This document shows, one piece after another, positions 15,805-24,047 of a stretch of DNA of 64,000 nt. The position numbers were made by a program, and so were the translations under genes. The stretch comes from DATATV01 sp036268615. GTDB taxonomy: Bacteria; Actinomycetota; Actinomycetes; Mycobacteriales; Pseudonocardiaceae. The number at the start of each line of letters is the position of its first letter. Position 1 is the first letter of the stretch. A model generated the notes under the pieces. It was not told where the DNA came from. It worked only from the letters and a program-made list of their open reading frames with translations, and ran no database searches. Where the stretch lies: assembly GCA_036268615.1 (NCBI GenBank), contig DATATV010000007.1, positions 124,001-188,000 of the forward strand. Direction: 5' to 3'.

Positions 15805-17694
15805 GTGGAACTGCGCAACCGAGTTCTCAGGATTCTCCATCTCGGAGAAACGGGCATCCTCGTTACCGACGTGGCCGGTCAACTGCACCTGCTCGACGAG
15901 GATCTCAACCTGGTCCGTTCCTCCAGCGCCCTCCCCGGTGGACAACCCGTGTACGCGGTGACGACCACCGACCGTTACGTGATCACCAAGGACAAGCGCG
16001 GCGGACTCAGCCGCTGGTCCCTCCCGTCACTCGACCTGCTCGACCATCTCGACGCGGACGCGCTCGGCGACCGTTCCACCTTGATGCCCGACGAGGAGCC
16101 CTCGCCGACGATCAACCGCGGCATCGGGGTGTGGCAGGACAAGGTCTACGTCAACAACGGCTACCTCCAGCTCGTGATCATCGACCTGCCCACCTTCCAG
16201 GTGGAGCGCATCGTGCCGTCGATGAGCCACAGCTACCTGGAATGGCTGTCGTTCGACCGGCCCGACCTGCACGCGATCACCGACAAGCAGGGCCGGCTGT
16301 TCCTCGGCAATCTGGAACGTCTCGACTTTCCCGTCGAGGTTCGGGTGGACGATCGGTCCAACCTGCACCGCGCGCGCTGGGACCCCCGCCACGACCGGTT
16401 CTGGATCACCCAGGACAGCGGGTCTGGCGACACCGACCGGATCTCCAACGGCATCGTCACCGTCACCGCGGACGGGCAGCTCACCGAGAGCGCCCTGTTC
16501 GCCACCGACGACGTCGAGGCGATGGAGTTCACCTCGGACCACCGGTGGGCCTATGTCGGCGGCTTCGACGGTGAGCTGCACAAGTTCGACAACAGCACGC
16601 GGGAACTCCGGATCGTGGACACCGTCCGATTCGGACACAACATCATTGACATCACGATCGGCCCGGACTCCGGTCGGGTGTTCGTCCTCACCCAGGACGG
16701 CCTGATCTCCGCGGTCGACGGCGACGGCGCGTTCGTCGCCCATGCTCCCTTCCGGCGCCAGTGCGTCTGGGACCTGCAGAGCCGTCCGGGCCAGGACGGC
16801 CGCATCCTCGCCGGCACCGACGACGGGGTGGCCGAGCTCGTGGTGGACACCGACGACTCGTCCGATCGCGCCGTCGTGCGCCTCGTCGCGCAACACCGGC
16901 ACAACCTCGGCCTGACCCGACGGGTCGTGCCGCTCGACGACGGCGGCTGGATCGGGGTCACCCGCGACAACAACGTCTTCCGGGCGACGGCCGAGGGCAC
17001 GATCGACTGGCAAGCCCGGTTCGACACCCGGCTGTTCACGGCGGCTGTCGATCCCACCAACACGCACGTGCTGGTCACGGCGAACTCCGGTGGCCTGGAA
17101 CTCGACCTGCTGACCGGAGCGGTGCAGCACAAGATCGATGTCGGTGACGTGCCGGTCTGGGCCGGTACCTATGCCTCCAACGGTGACCGGTTGCTCGGCC
17201 GGCGGGACGGCATCGTGTACCGCATCGCCGCCGACTCCGACCAGGTGCTGTGGTCGGTCGGCACCGGTGAGGATGCCTACAGCAAACGACTGTTCTTCGA
17301 CGAGGGCCGGCTTTTTGTCACCGGCGGGGAGAACGTCCGCGAGCTCGACCCGGCGACCGGCCAGACCTGGCGGGTGTTCAAGGAGCTTCTGGACAACACC
17401 GCCGAGGACGCGGTCAGCGTCGACGGCCGGCTGTACATCACCACCTACGGGGCCCAACTCGGCGTGTTCACCGATCCGGCGCCCGCCGGGCCGGCCGAGC
17501 CCGAACTGCTGGGCATCGTCGAACCGTTGCCCGACTTCGCCAAGGCGCTGCACCCGGTTCGCGCCGCCGACGGCACCTCCTACCTGTTGGTGGGCGGGCG
17601 CGGCGGCTGGCTGCGCACCTACCGCCTCGGTGCGGAAGGACCCAGCCGGGTGCGCGATCTCTGGCTCGTCCCGGATTCGGGGAGCAACCCGTGA
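15805..17694 (+). CDS. Beta-propeller (WD40/PQQ-like repeat) protein of the azapteridine cluster
   Basis: The protein is 629 residues from GTG 15805, chosen because GGAAGGGGTG stands eight bases upstream; a TTG at 15781 precedes that site. There are many repeats of about 40 residues with the pattern of beta-propeller blades (GILVTDVAGQLHLLDED, RWAYVGGFDGELHKFD, GRVFVLTQDGLISAVDGDG, THVLVTANSGGLELDLLTG). There is no signal peptide, so it is cytosolic. It shares general architecture, not close sequence, with the ToxC-like WD40 protein further on. The 3' end overlaps the MFS start by 4 bp. Its role, scaffold or enzyme, is unknown. Confidence 0.75.
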   Translation: MELRNRVLRILHLGETGILVTDVAGQLHLLDEDLNLVRSSSALPGGQPVYAVTTTDRYVITKDKRGGLSRWSLPSLDLLDHLDADALGDRSTLMPDEEPSPTINRGIGVWQDKVYVNNGYLQLVIIDLPTFQVERIVPSMSHSYLEWLSFDRPDLHAITDKQGRLFLGNLERLDFPVEVRVDDRSNLHRARWDPRHDRFWITQDSGSGDTDRISNGIVTVTADGQLTESALFATDDVEAMEFTSDHRWAYVGGFDGELHKFDNSTRELRIVDTVRFGHNIIDITIGPDSGRVFVLTQDGLISAVDGDGAFVAHAPFRRQCVWDLQSRPGQDGRILAGTDDGVAELVVDTDDSSDRAVVRLVAQHRHNLGLTRRVVPLDDGGWIGVTRDNNVFRATAEGTIDWQARFDTRLFTAAVDPTNTHVLVTANSGGLELDLLTGAVQHKIDVGDVPVWAGTYASNGDRLLGRRDGIVYRIAADSDQVLWSVGTGEDAYSKRLFFDEGRLFVTGGENVRELDPATGQTWRVFKELLDNTAEDAVSVDGRLYITTYGAQLGVFTDPAPAGPAEPELLGIVEPLPDFAKALHPVRAADGTSYLLVGGRGGWLRTYRLGAEGPSRVRDLWLVPDSGSNP

Positions 17695-18959
17695 GTGCGG
17701 CACCGACCAGTGCCGCGGACCCGCCCGCGCCGCCATCGCTCTGGCGTAGCCCGCGGTTCCTCACCTTCAGCGGGGGCGTGTTCACCAACAACCTTGGCGA
17801 CGGCGTCTACGCGGTGGCGCTCCCGTTGCTGTCCTACGACCTGACTCGGTCGTTGCAGGTGATGATCCTGCTGGCCGCCGCGACCCCGGTGTCGCTGCTG
17901 GTGAGCGGACCGCTGTTCGGCTATGTGGCCGACCGCTACGGAAGCCGGGTGCTCATCGTGCCCGGCCTCGCGGTGCAGTTCTGTGCCGCGTTGACGCTCA
18001 ACCTCCTACTGGGCGCGCACCAGGCGGGCACCGGCAGCCTGGTCGTCTGCCAGTTCGTGGTGCAGCTCGGTGGGGCGATGTACCGCAGCGGCTGGTTTGC
18101 CAGCCTGCCAAGGCTTTTTCCCGACCAACCCGGACAGGCCCGAGGCATTCTCGCGGCGCAGTTCGAGGCGACCACCGTACTGGGCCCGCTGCTCGCGGGC
18201 GCGCTGATCGGGCCGCTGGGCTACCAGACCCTGTTGTGGCTCAACCTGATCACCTTCGCCGCACCGGCATTCGTCTGGTTCGCCGGCATCCGCGCGCCCC
18301 GCGCGGGCGACGGTGGCTCGGCGTCGGTCGGGATGCTCCGGTCGCTGGCGGAGGGCTGGCGCGTCCTGTACGGCAGCCGCCCGGTCTTCATCGCGATGTT
18401 GCTGCTGATCCCGTGCGAACTGCTGGCCAGCACCGGCACCCTCAACCTGGCGCTGTTCTATCTGCGCAGTCAGCTCCACTTCTCCAATGCGACGGTGGCC
18501 ATCGTCGTCACGGTGGTCAACGTCGCGACCACGGGCTGCGCCCTGCTGGTGAGTCGCCGGCGGCGGCTGCGGTTGCGCACCGTGGTGACCGTCGCGTTGA
18601 TCGCGATGGCGATCGGCCTGCTGGTACTGCCGGTTCCGCTCGCCCTGCTGGTGATCCCGGCCCTCGTTCTGCTGTTCAGTGCCTACGGCAGCGTCACGAC
18701 GGCCGCGGAGGTCGTGCTCTACGACACGTTGCCCAAAGAGGTGATCGGCCGTGTCTACGGCTTCTGGCGGCTGGTGTGCGGCGGTGCCAGCGCGCTCGGG
18801 CCGCTGGTGATCTCCGCGGCGAACGCCGCTTTCGGGGTTCGTGGTGCGTTTGTCGTCCTGGGAGTGATTTCCCTTGTTCCTGTCTGCTGGCTGCTGACCA
18901 ATCGACGCCGTGACTGGGATCTGGCGCCGGCCGGCCGAGAAGTCCCTATGTCCGCGTGA
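17691..18959 (+). CDS. MFS exporter, probable azapteridine efflux
   Basis: The protein is 422 residues with about 12 membrane helices from GTG 17691. After a proline-rich cytosolic start come LTFSGGVFTNNLGDGVYAVALPLLSYDLTRS and the MFS loop FGYVADRYGSRVLIV, typical of the MFS_3 drug exporters. It is translationally coupled to the beta-propeller gene. The Burkholderia tox cluster uses an RND pump (ToxFGHI) for export, and this MFS protein is the likely functional substitute and self-protection determinant here. Export of the product is inferred from context. Confidence 0.82.
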   Translation: MSAAPTSAADPPAPPSLWRSPRFLTFSGGVFTNNLGDGVYAVALPLLSYDLTRSLQVMILLAAATPVSLLVSGPLFGYVADRYGSRVLIVPGLAVQFCAALTLNLLLGAHQAGTGSLVVCQFVVQLGGAMYRSGWFASLPRLFPDQPGQARGILAAQFEATTVLGPLLAGALIGPLGYQTLLWLNLITFAAPAFVWFAGIRAPRAGDGGSASVGMLRSLAEGWRVLYGSRPVFIAMLLLIPCELLASTGTLNLALFYLRSQLHFSNATVAIVVTVVNVATTGCALLVSRRRRLRLRTVVTVALIAMAIGLLVLPVPLALLVIPALVLLFSAYGSVTTAAEVVLYDTLPKEVIGRVYGFWRLVCGGASALGPLVISAANAAFGVRGAFVVLGVISLVPVCWLLTNRRRDWDLAPAGREVPMSA

Positions 18960-18978
18960 CAAGTCGCCTGGAGTAATC

Positions 18979-19629
18979 ATGACCGTCAACGCAGTGTCAC
19001 TAGCGCCGGACCCGTCGCCACCAGGTGTCAGCGGCCCGCGGATTCGCACCCAGGCTCCGCTGCCCTTGGCACACCAGGAGCCCGGTGGTCCGATCCCGTT
19101 GCTGACCAGTTTCGCCGGGCTACGCGACGAAGCCGAACACGTCGCGCTGGTCTTTCCCGGCCCGCACAGGGCTTCTCCCTTCGTCCGGGTGCATTCCGAG
19201 TGCCTGACCGGCGACGCGTTCGGCAGCGCTCGGTGTGACTGCGGCGCCCAGCTCGACGAGGCGGTGCGGCTGCTCTCCCAACACGGTGGCGTGCTGCTCT
19301 ACCTGCGCCAGGAAGGGCGCGGCATCGGGCTCTACAACAAGGTCGACGCCTATCGCCTCCAGGACGCGGGCAGTGACACGGTGGACGCGAACCTGGAACT
19401 GGATCTTCCCGCCGACGCCCGACGTTACGAGGTCGCGGCCGAGATGCTGGCCGCGCTCGACGTGGACGAGATCGTGCTCATCACCAACAACCCGGACAAG
19501 GTCAACGGGCTGCGCACCGCCGGCATCAAGATTCGCCACACACTGCGCACCGGCGTGTATCCGACCAAGTACAACCTGCGGTATCTGCGGACCAAGGCCA
19601 CCCGCTTCCACCACCGGATCAAGACCTGA
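18979..19629 (+). CDS. ribA: GTP cyclohydrolase II (ToxB-like)
   Basis: The protein is 216 residues and a single-domain RibA without the DHBP synthase part. Zinc ligands are Cys75, Cys86 and Cys88 in CLTGDAFGSARCDCG, and the catalytic region is RQEGRGIGLYNKVDAY. The C-terminal TNNPDKVNGL and TLRTGVYPTKYNLRYLRTK are conserved. It opens the imidazole ring of GTP to give the diaminopyrimidine precursor, with loss of formate and pyrophosphate. A stand-alone copy beside ribD, WD40, FGE-like and methyltransferase genes identifies it as the first step of azapteridine biosynthesis, not of riboflavin supply. It is 19 bp after the exporter. Confidence 0.93.
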   Translation: MTVNAVSLAPDPSPPGVSGPRIRTQAPLPLAHQEPGGPIPLLTSFAGLRDEAEHVALVFPGPHRASPFVRVHSECLTGDAFGSARCDCGAQLDEAVRLLSQHGGVLLYLRQEGRGIGLYNKVDAYRLQDAGSDTVDANLELDLPADARRYEVAAEMLAALDVDEIVLITNNPDKVNGLRTAGIKIRHTLRTGVYPTKYNLRYLRTKATRFHHRIKT

Positions 19630-19662
19630 ACCGAACAGCTCGTCTCCGGAAAGGAGTAGGCA

Positions 19663-21354
19663 ATGATCGAACACACCGGACCCATCAGTGGCATCGCCGC
19701 CTACGGCGACGACTTCGTGGCCACCGCTGGCTACGACAACCAGGTGATCCTCTGGGACCAGCACACCGGCACCTCGGTGAGCCGGGGCCTGCACGACCAC
19801 CTCGCCAACCACTGCGCCTTCGACCCGTCGGGCACCCGGCTGGTCACCTCCTCCAGCGACTACACCGCCCGGCTGTGGTCGGTGCCCGACCTGTCGCTGC
19901 TGGCCGTGCTCAACGAACACGACGACGACGTCGAGATGTCGGTCTTCCACCCGACCGACGACCTGGTCGCGACGGCCTCCCGGGATCACGACCTACGGGT
20001 CTATGACCTGCAAGGAAAACTGGTCCGCCAGTTCAGTGGTCACAAGGCCGATGTCATCTCGGTCGAGTGGGCGAGCACCGGCGACGAGTTGATCACCTCC
20101 AGCGATGACGGAACGGTCAAGCGCTGGTCGATGTCCACCGGCGGGCTGGTCGAGGACATCGACCTCGGTGGGGTGGAGACGGACACCGTGGTCATCGACC
20201 CGGCGGGCGTGCTCTACGCCGGCAACGACCTCGGGGAGATCGTCGTCATCCGGTCGACCGGCACCGAGCGGGTGACCGCGCACCAGGCCGGCATCAAGCG
20301 GCTGGTGCTGGCCGCCGATCGGCAACTGCTGATCAGCCTGAGCTACGACCGGATGATGCGGCTGTGGGACATCTCCGGCCCGACCCCCGCACAGGTGACC
20401 GAAACGTCGTTCCCGGACGACGTGTGGCCCCGGTCGTGCGCGTTCGCGGCCGGCAGCACCGTCGTCTGCGGCACCTTCGGCAGCACGTACCGGACCTTCG
20501 ACTACCGGACCGGCCGGTGGGCCGAGGAGGACGTGCCGGTCACCCACGGCGTGAACGCGGCCTGCGAGTTCGACCACAGCGTGTTCACCGTCGGTGACTC
20601 GGGCCAGGTGCAGCGGGACGGGACGGCGGTCGTCGGGCTGGGCAGCCTGTGCAACTTCCTGACCCCGCTGGACCAGATCATCGTGACCGGCGGCCAGCTC
20701 GGTCGCGCCATGGACGCGCTCACCGGTCGCACGCTGCACCAGCATCGGTCGCCGCTCAACGGCGCGGCGCGCTTCGTCCGGGACGGCGCGGAGCACGTGA
20801 TCATCGCCGCCTACACCGGTGAGGGCATCGTGCTGCGCACCGAGGGCGATCAGCTGGTCCACGTGCGGGACGTCCAGCTGCACGAGAACGCCGTCAAGGG
20901 CGTCGCGGTGTCCGACGGGGTGATCTTCTCCGTCTGTGCCGACCAGACCGTGGCCTGGCACGACGCCGACACGCTCACCGAACTGCACCGGGTGTCCACC
21001 GCGCACGACCGGATCGCCAACGGGTGCGTCGCGCTGGGTGGTGGCGAGTTCGCCAGCGTCGGCCGGGATCTGCGGCTGCGGCTGTGGGACGCCGCTTTCA
21101 CCGGTGAGTCGCTGCCGACGCCGCTGACCCATTCGATCAAGTGCGTGTCCGCCGACACCACCGGCAACGTCATCGCGCTGGGCGCCTACGACGGTCACGT
21201 GGCGGTGTACGACCGGACGGCCCGTCGCTGGACCGAGCACTCGCACCCGACCGCAGCCGGGATCTCCGCGATGGCCTTCGACGCCGACCACGGCCGGTTC
21301 CTGGCCAGTTCCTACGACGGTCGGGTGTACCCGATTCCGATGGCCCGGTCATGA
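19663..21354 (+). CDS. toxC: WD40-repeat protein (ToxC-like)
   Basis: The protein is 563 residues with a clean ribosome site (AAAGGAG). At least ten WD-type repeats are visible, for example HTGPISGIAAYGDDFVATAGYDNQVILWD, GTRLVTSSSDYTARLWS and GDELITSSDDGTVKRWS. Two seven-bladed propellers would fit the length. There is no signal peptide or added catalytic domain. In the Burkholderia tox operon a WD40 protein of unresolved biochemical role lies between the GTP cyclohydrolase II and the FGE-like gene, exactly as here. It may hold pathway enzymes together or act on the pyrimidine intermediate. The stop overlaps the next start (ATGA). Confidence 0.85.
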   Translation: MIEHTGPISGIAAYGDDFVATAGYDNQVILWDQHTGTSVSRGLHDHLANHCAFDPSGTRLVTSSSDYTARLWSVPDLSLLAVLNEHDDDVEMSVFHPTDDLVATASRDHDLRVYDLQGKLVRQFSGHKADVISVEWASTGDELITSSDDGTVKRWSMSTGGLVEDIDLGGVETDTVVIDPAGVLYAGNDLGEIVVIRSTGTERVTAHQAGIKRLVLAADRQLLISLSYDRMMRLWDISGPTPAQVTETSFPDDVWPRSCAFAAGSTVVCGTFGSTYRTFDYRTGRWAEEDVPVTHGVNAACEFDHSVFTVGDSGQVQRDGTAVVGLGSLCNFLTPLDQIIVTGGQLGRAMDALTGRTLHQHRSPLNGAARFVRDGAEHVIIAAYTGEGIVLRTEGDQLVHVRDVQLHENAVKGVAVSDGVIFSVCADQTVAWHDADTLTELHRVSTAHDRIANGCVALGGGEFASVGRDLRLRLWDAAFTGESLPTPLTHSIKCVSADTTGNVIALGAYDGHVAVYDRTARRWTEHSHPTAAGISAMAFDADHGRFLASSYDGRVYPIPMARS

Positions 21355-22331
21355 CGACCCTGGCCGGCGTGAACCCGAACTCGCTGGACGACCGGGCCGC
21401 GATGGGACTGCCCGACCACCTCGTCGAGCGGATCACCCCCGACACGTTCGCCCGGCACTCCGACCTGCTCGGCCGCCCGGCGGAACCGCTGGTGGCGGTG
21501 CTGGGCGACCGGACGGCGCCGGTGTCCCGGCGTTATGTCGCCGGCAGTATGCTGGCCATGATCGGTGATCCACGGATCGACCCGGCGACGCCGGCGATGG
21601 TCACCCTCCCGGCCGCCGTGGTCGAGATCGGCCTGCCGCCCGATGAGGTGGACGAGGTCGTCGCGCGCTGGCGGCACGCCGGGGTCCGGCGGGACTGGAT
21701 CACCAAGGAATGCCCCGCCCACAGTGTGCCGCTGGCGGAGTTCCGGATCGCGCGGTGGCCGGTCACGAATCTGGAGTACCGGGAGTTCCTCGCTGACACC
21801 GGCCACGACGGGTTTCCCTCGTCGTGGCGGTTCGGCGGTTATCCGCACCTGCGCGCGAACCATCCGGTGTGGACGGTCCGGCCGAGCGACGCCGAGCGGT
21901 ACGCCCACTGGCTGTCGGCGCGGACCGGACGATCGTTCCGGCTGCCGACCGAGGCCGAATGGGAGTACGCCGCCCACGGCGGCAGCACCGCGGTCTACCC
22001 GTGGGGCGCCGAGTTCGACCCGCAGGCGGCGAACACCGTCGAAGCCGGTCCGTTGACCACCACTCCGGTGGGCATGTATCCGGCCGGCCGAAGCGTTGCG
22101 GGCGTGGACGATCTCGCCGGCAACGTGGAGGAGTTCGTCGCGGACGACTATCGCCCGTACCCCGGGGGAGCGGCGGTCGCCGACGATCTCACCGCCGGCG
22201 GCGACTCCTACCGGGTCGCCCGAGGTGGCAGCTTCACCCGATTCGGCGACCTGGCCCGGTGCCGTCGCCGGCACGGCTGGTTCGACCGCGCCATCTACGC
22301 CATCGGTTTCCGGCTCGCCGAGACCCCGTGA
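21351..22331 (+). CDS. toxD: FGE-sulfatase/SUMF1-domain protein (ToxD-like)
   Basis: The protein is 326 residues. The second half is a formylglycine-generating-enzyme fold: FRIARWPVTNLEYREFL, RLPTEAEWEYAAHGGS, YPWGAEFD, VDDLAGNVEEFVADDY and VARGGSFTRFGDLARCRRR. Residues 1-120 are a helical part without obvious relatives. Related domains in ergothioneine biosynthesis (EgtB) and in FGE do oxygen-dependent sulfur or oxidative chemistry, but the paired copper-binding cysteines of true FGE are not seen. ToxD of the tox operon has the same domain and gene position. It is a good candidate for an unusual bond-forming step in triazine assembly. Confidence 0.85.
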   Translation: MTTLAGVNPNSLDDRAAMGLPDHLVERITPDTFARHSDLLGRPAEPLVAVLGDRTAPVSRRYVAGSMLAMIGDPRIDPATPAMVTLPAAVVEIGLPPDEVDEVVARWRHAGVRRDWITKECPAHSVPLAEFRIARWPVTNLEYREFLADTGHDGFPSSWRFGGYPHLRANHPVWTVRPSDAERYAHWLSARTGRSFRLPTEAEWEYAAHGGSTAVYPWGAEFDPQAANTVEAGPLTTTPVGMYPAGRSVAGVDDLAGNVEEFVADDYRPYPGGAAVADDLTAGGDSYRVARGGSFTRFGDLARCRRRHGWFDRAIYAIGFRLAETP

Positions 22332-22360
22332 CGGCAGCCGCCGAGGAAGGAGCTACCCGC

Positions 22361-23119
22361 ATGTCATCACGCACCCCGGTCTACGACGCCATCGGCGGTC
22401 ACTATCAGGACGCCAAGGCGCTGCCCTCGGCGCTGGTCGAACGCGCCACCGTGCTGGCCGCCTGCGGCGACGTCGTCGGCCTGGAGGTTCTCGATCTGGC
22501 CTGCGGCACCGGTTTCTACACCCGACTGCTGCGCGACCGGGGCGCCCGGACGCAGGGCGTCGACGTGTCCGCCGCGATGGTCGACACGGCTCGGGGAATC
22601 GAGGAAACGGCTCCGCTCGGGATCGACTACCACGTGCACGACGCGACGGACCTCCCGCACCTGGGCGACTTCGGTCTCATCACCGGCGTCTGGCTGCTCA
22701 ACTACGCCACCGACGAGACCGTCCTGACGTCGATGCTCCAGTCGATCCGGCGCAACCTCGCGCCCGGCGGGAGCTTTGTCGGAGTCACCCAGAACCCGGC
22801 GTTCGACTTCGCCGGCCCACCGTCGACCAAGTACGGCTGGACGTTCGAACCACTGACGGACAGCGATTTCGGCACGCAGGTGTACGCGACCGCGCACACC
22901 ACGCCACCGATCCAGTTCCCGGCCGTGTTCACCCGCGCCGAGGTGTACTCCCGCTGTGCGCGGGCCGCGGGACTCGGTGAGTTCGAGTGGTTCCCGCTGG
23001 TACTGGACCAGACCGCGCGCGATCGATTCGGAACCGGGTTCTGGCACGACTTTCAGGCCAACCCCTACCTGGCGGCGTTCGGCTGCCGCCCGGCCGGTGC
23101 GGGTCAGGAGGCCCGATGA
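22361..23119 (+). CDS. toxA: SAM-dependent N-methyltransferase (ToxA-like)
   Basis: The protein is 252 residues. The Rossmann SAM motif VLDLACGTGFYTRLL is followed by the acidic residue in GVDVSAAMVDTA and by LPHLGDFGLITGVWLLNYA. ToxA of Burkholderia methylates the didemethyl azapteridine at two nitrogens to give toxoflavin. Actinomycete relatives are linked to toxoflavin, reumycin and fervenulin. Which nitrogens this one methylates cannot be told from sequence. It begins 30 bp after the FGE-like gene with ribosome site GAGGAAGGAG and overlaps the next gene by 4 bp. Confidence 0.87.
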   Translation: MSSRTPVYDAIGGHYQDAKALPSALVERATVLAACGDVVGLEVLDLACGTGFYTRLLRDRGARTQGVDVSAAMVDTARGIEETAPLGIDYHVHDATDLPHLGDFGLITGVWLLNYATDETVLTSMLQSIRRNLAPGGSFVGVTQNPAFDFAGPPSTKYGWTFEPLTDSDFGTQVYATAHTTPPIQFPAVFTRAEVYSRCARAAGLGEFEWFPLVLDQTARDRFGTGFWHDFQANPYLAAFGCRPAGAGQEAR

Positions 23120-23985
23120 GTACGACCGTGGACACCGTGGTCCGGCCGGCGACAGCCGACGACGAGGCCGCGCTCGCGCAGGTGCTCTGCGCGTACGAAG
23201 CGCGGGTGTTCGGCAGCGCCCCCGAGCCGGCCGAGGCCGTCGAACTCGTCGGCGACCTGGAGCGGATTCGGCTGGCCCAGGTCGACGGCAGCGAACCGGC
23301 GGCCCTGGTCCGGACCGTGTCGGACGAACAGGTTGATCTGCTCGCCGTACCCGGCGCGCCGAGGGCGACGCGCGAACTTCTCCGTTGGGTGGCCGACACC
23401 CTCCCGGACGCGACGATTCGGGTGCCGGAGAACGACGGCCAGCTGCTCGACGCGTTGCCCGCAGTCACCGGCTGGCACCAGCAGCGCACCTCCTACGAGG
23501 TGTTCCGGGACACATCGACCCCGCTGGCGCCGATCAACGTGGCCGACCGGGTGCGGATCGAACCGCTGCCCGGGTCGCCTGATCTGGACGCACTGCACGA
23601 GTTGATCTACCACGATGCCGAATGGGCCGAGTCCGGCGCCGGTCGTTACGAGGACCGGATCGTCTGGCGGCGTTACCTGGCCGGCCATGAGCTGCGTGGC
23701 GCCCTGGCCACCGACACCGAGACCGGCAGGCCGACCGGCGTCATCATTGCCTGGCAGGATGGTCCGGAACTCGGCTGGATACACCGGTTGGCCGTCGCCG
23801 CGGGGCATCGGGGGCAGGGGATCGCGGACGGGCTGATGCAGCGGACGCTGCTGGATGCCCGGTCGATCGGCGCCCAGTGGCTCGGTGCCGCTGTCTACGG
23901 CGACAACGGTCCGGCCCGGAAGCTGTATGACCGGTGGAAGTTCGACGCGCAGAACCGGTACTTCATCTGGCGGGCCACGGCCTGA
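23116..23985 (+). CDS. GNAT-family acetyltransferase with N-terminal GNAT-like half
   Basis: The protein is 289 residues, about twice a single GNAT domain. The C-terminal half has the acetyl-CoA pyrophosphate loop in HRLAVAAGHRGQGIADGLM and the ending GNGPARKLYDRWKF-like segment (written GDNGPARKLYDRWKF). The N-terminal half looks like a degenerate second GNAT domain. It is translationally coupled to the methyltransferase and is the last gene before the cluster terminator. It could acylate an intermediate or give self-protection. No GNAT is part of the classic toxABCDE set, so its role here is open. Confidence 0.78.
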   Translation: MSTTVDTVVRPATADDEAALAQVLCAYEARVFGSAPEPAEAVELVGDLERIRLAQVDGSEPAALVRTVSDEQVDLLAVPGAPRATRELLRWVADTLPDATIRVPENDGQLLDALPAVTGWHQQRTSYEVFRDTSTPLAPINVADRVRIEPLPGSPDLDALHELIYHDAEWAESGAGRYEDRIVWRRYLAGHELRGALATDTETGRPTGVIIAWQDGPELGWIHRLAVAAGHRGQGIADGLMQRTLLDARSIGAQWLGAAVYGDNGPARKLYDRWKFDAQNRYFIWRATA

Positions 23986-23998
23986 CCGGGTGCCGGCC

Positions 23999-24042
23999 GC
24001 GCTGGCTGGTTCGTCACGGACGAACCAGCCAGCGCGCTTTTT
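23999..24042. terminator. Strong bidirectional terminator closing the azapteridine cluster
   Basis: A 17-bp perfect stem (23999-24015 with 24019-24035; core GCTGGCTGGTTCGTC) with a three-base loop is followed by a run of five T (24038-24042). It lies 13 bp after the GNAT stop and just before the stop of the opposing beta-helix gene, marking a clean operon boundary. Confidence 0.9.
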
Positions 24043-24047
24043 CGGGC

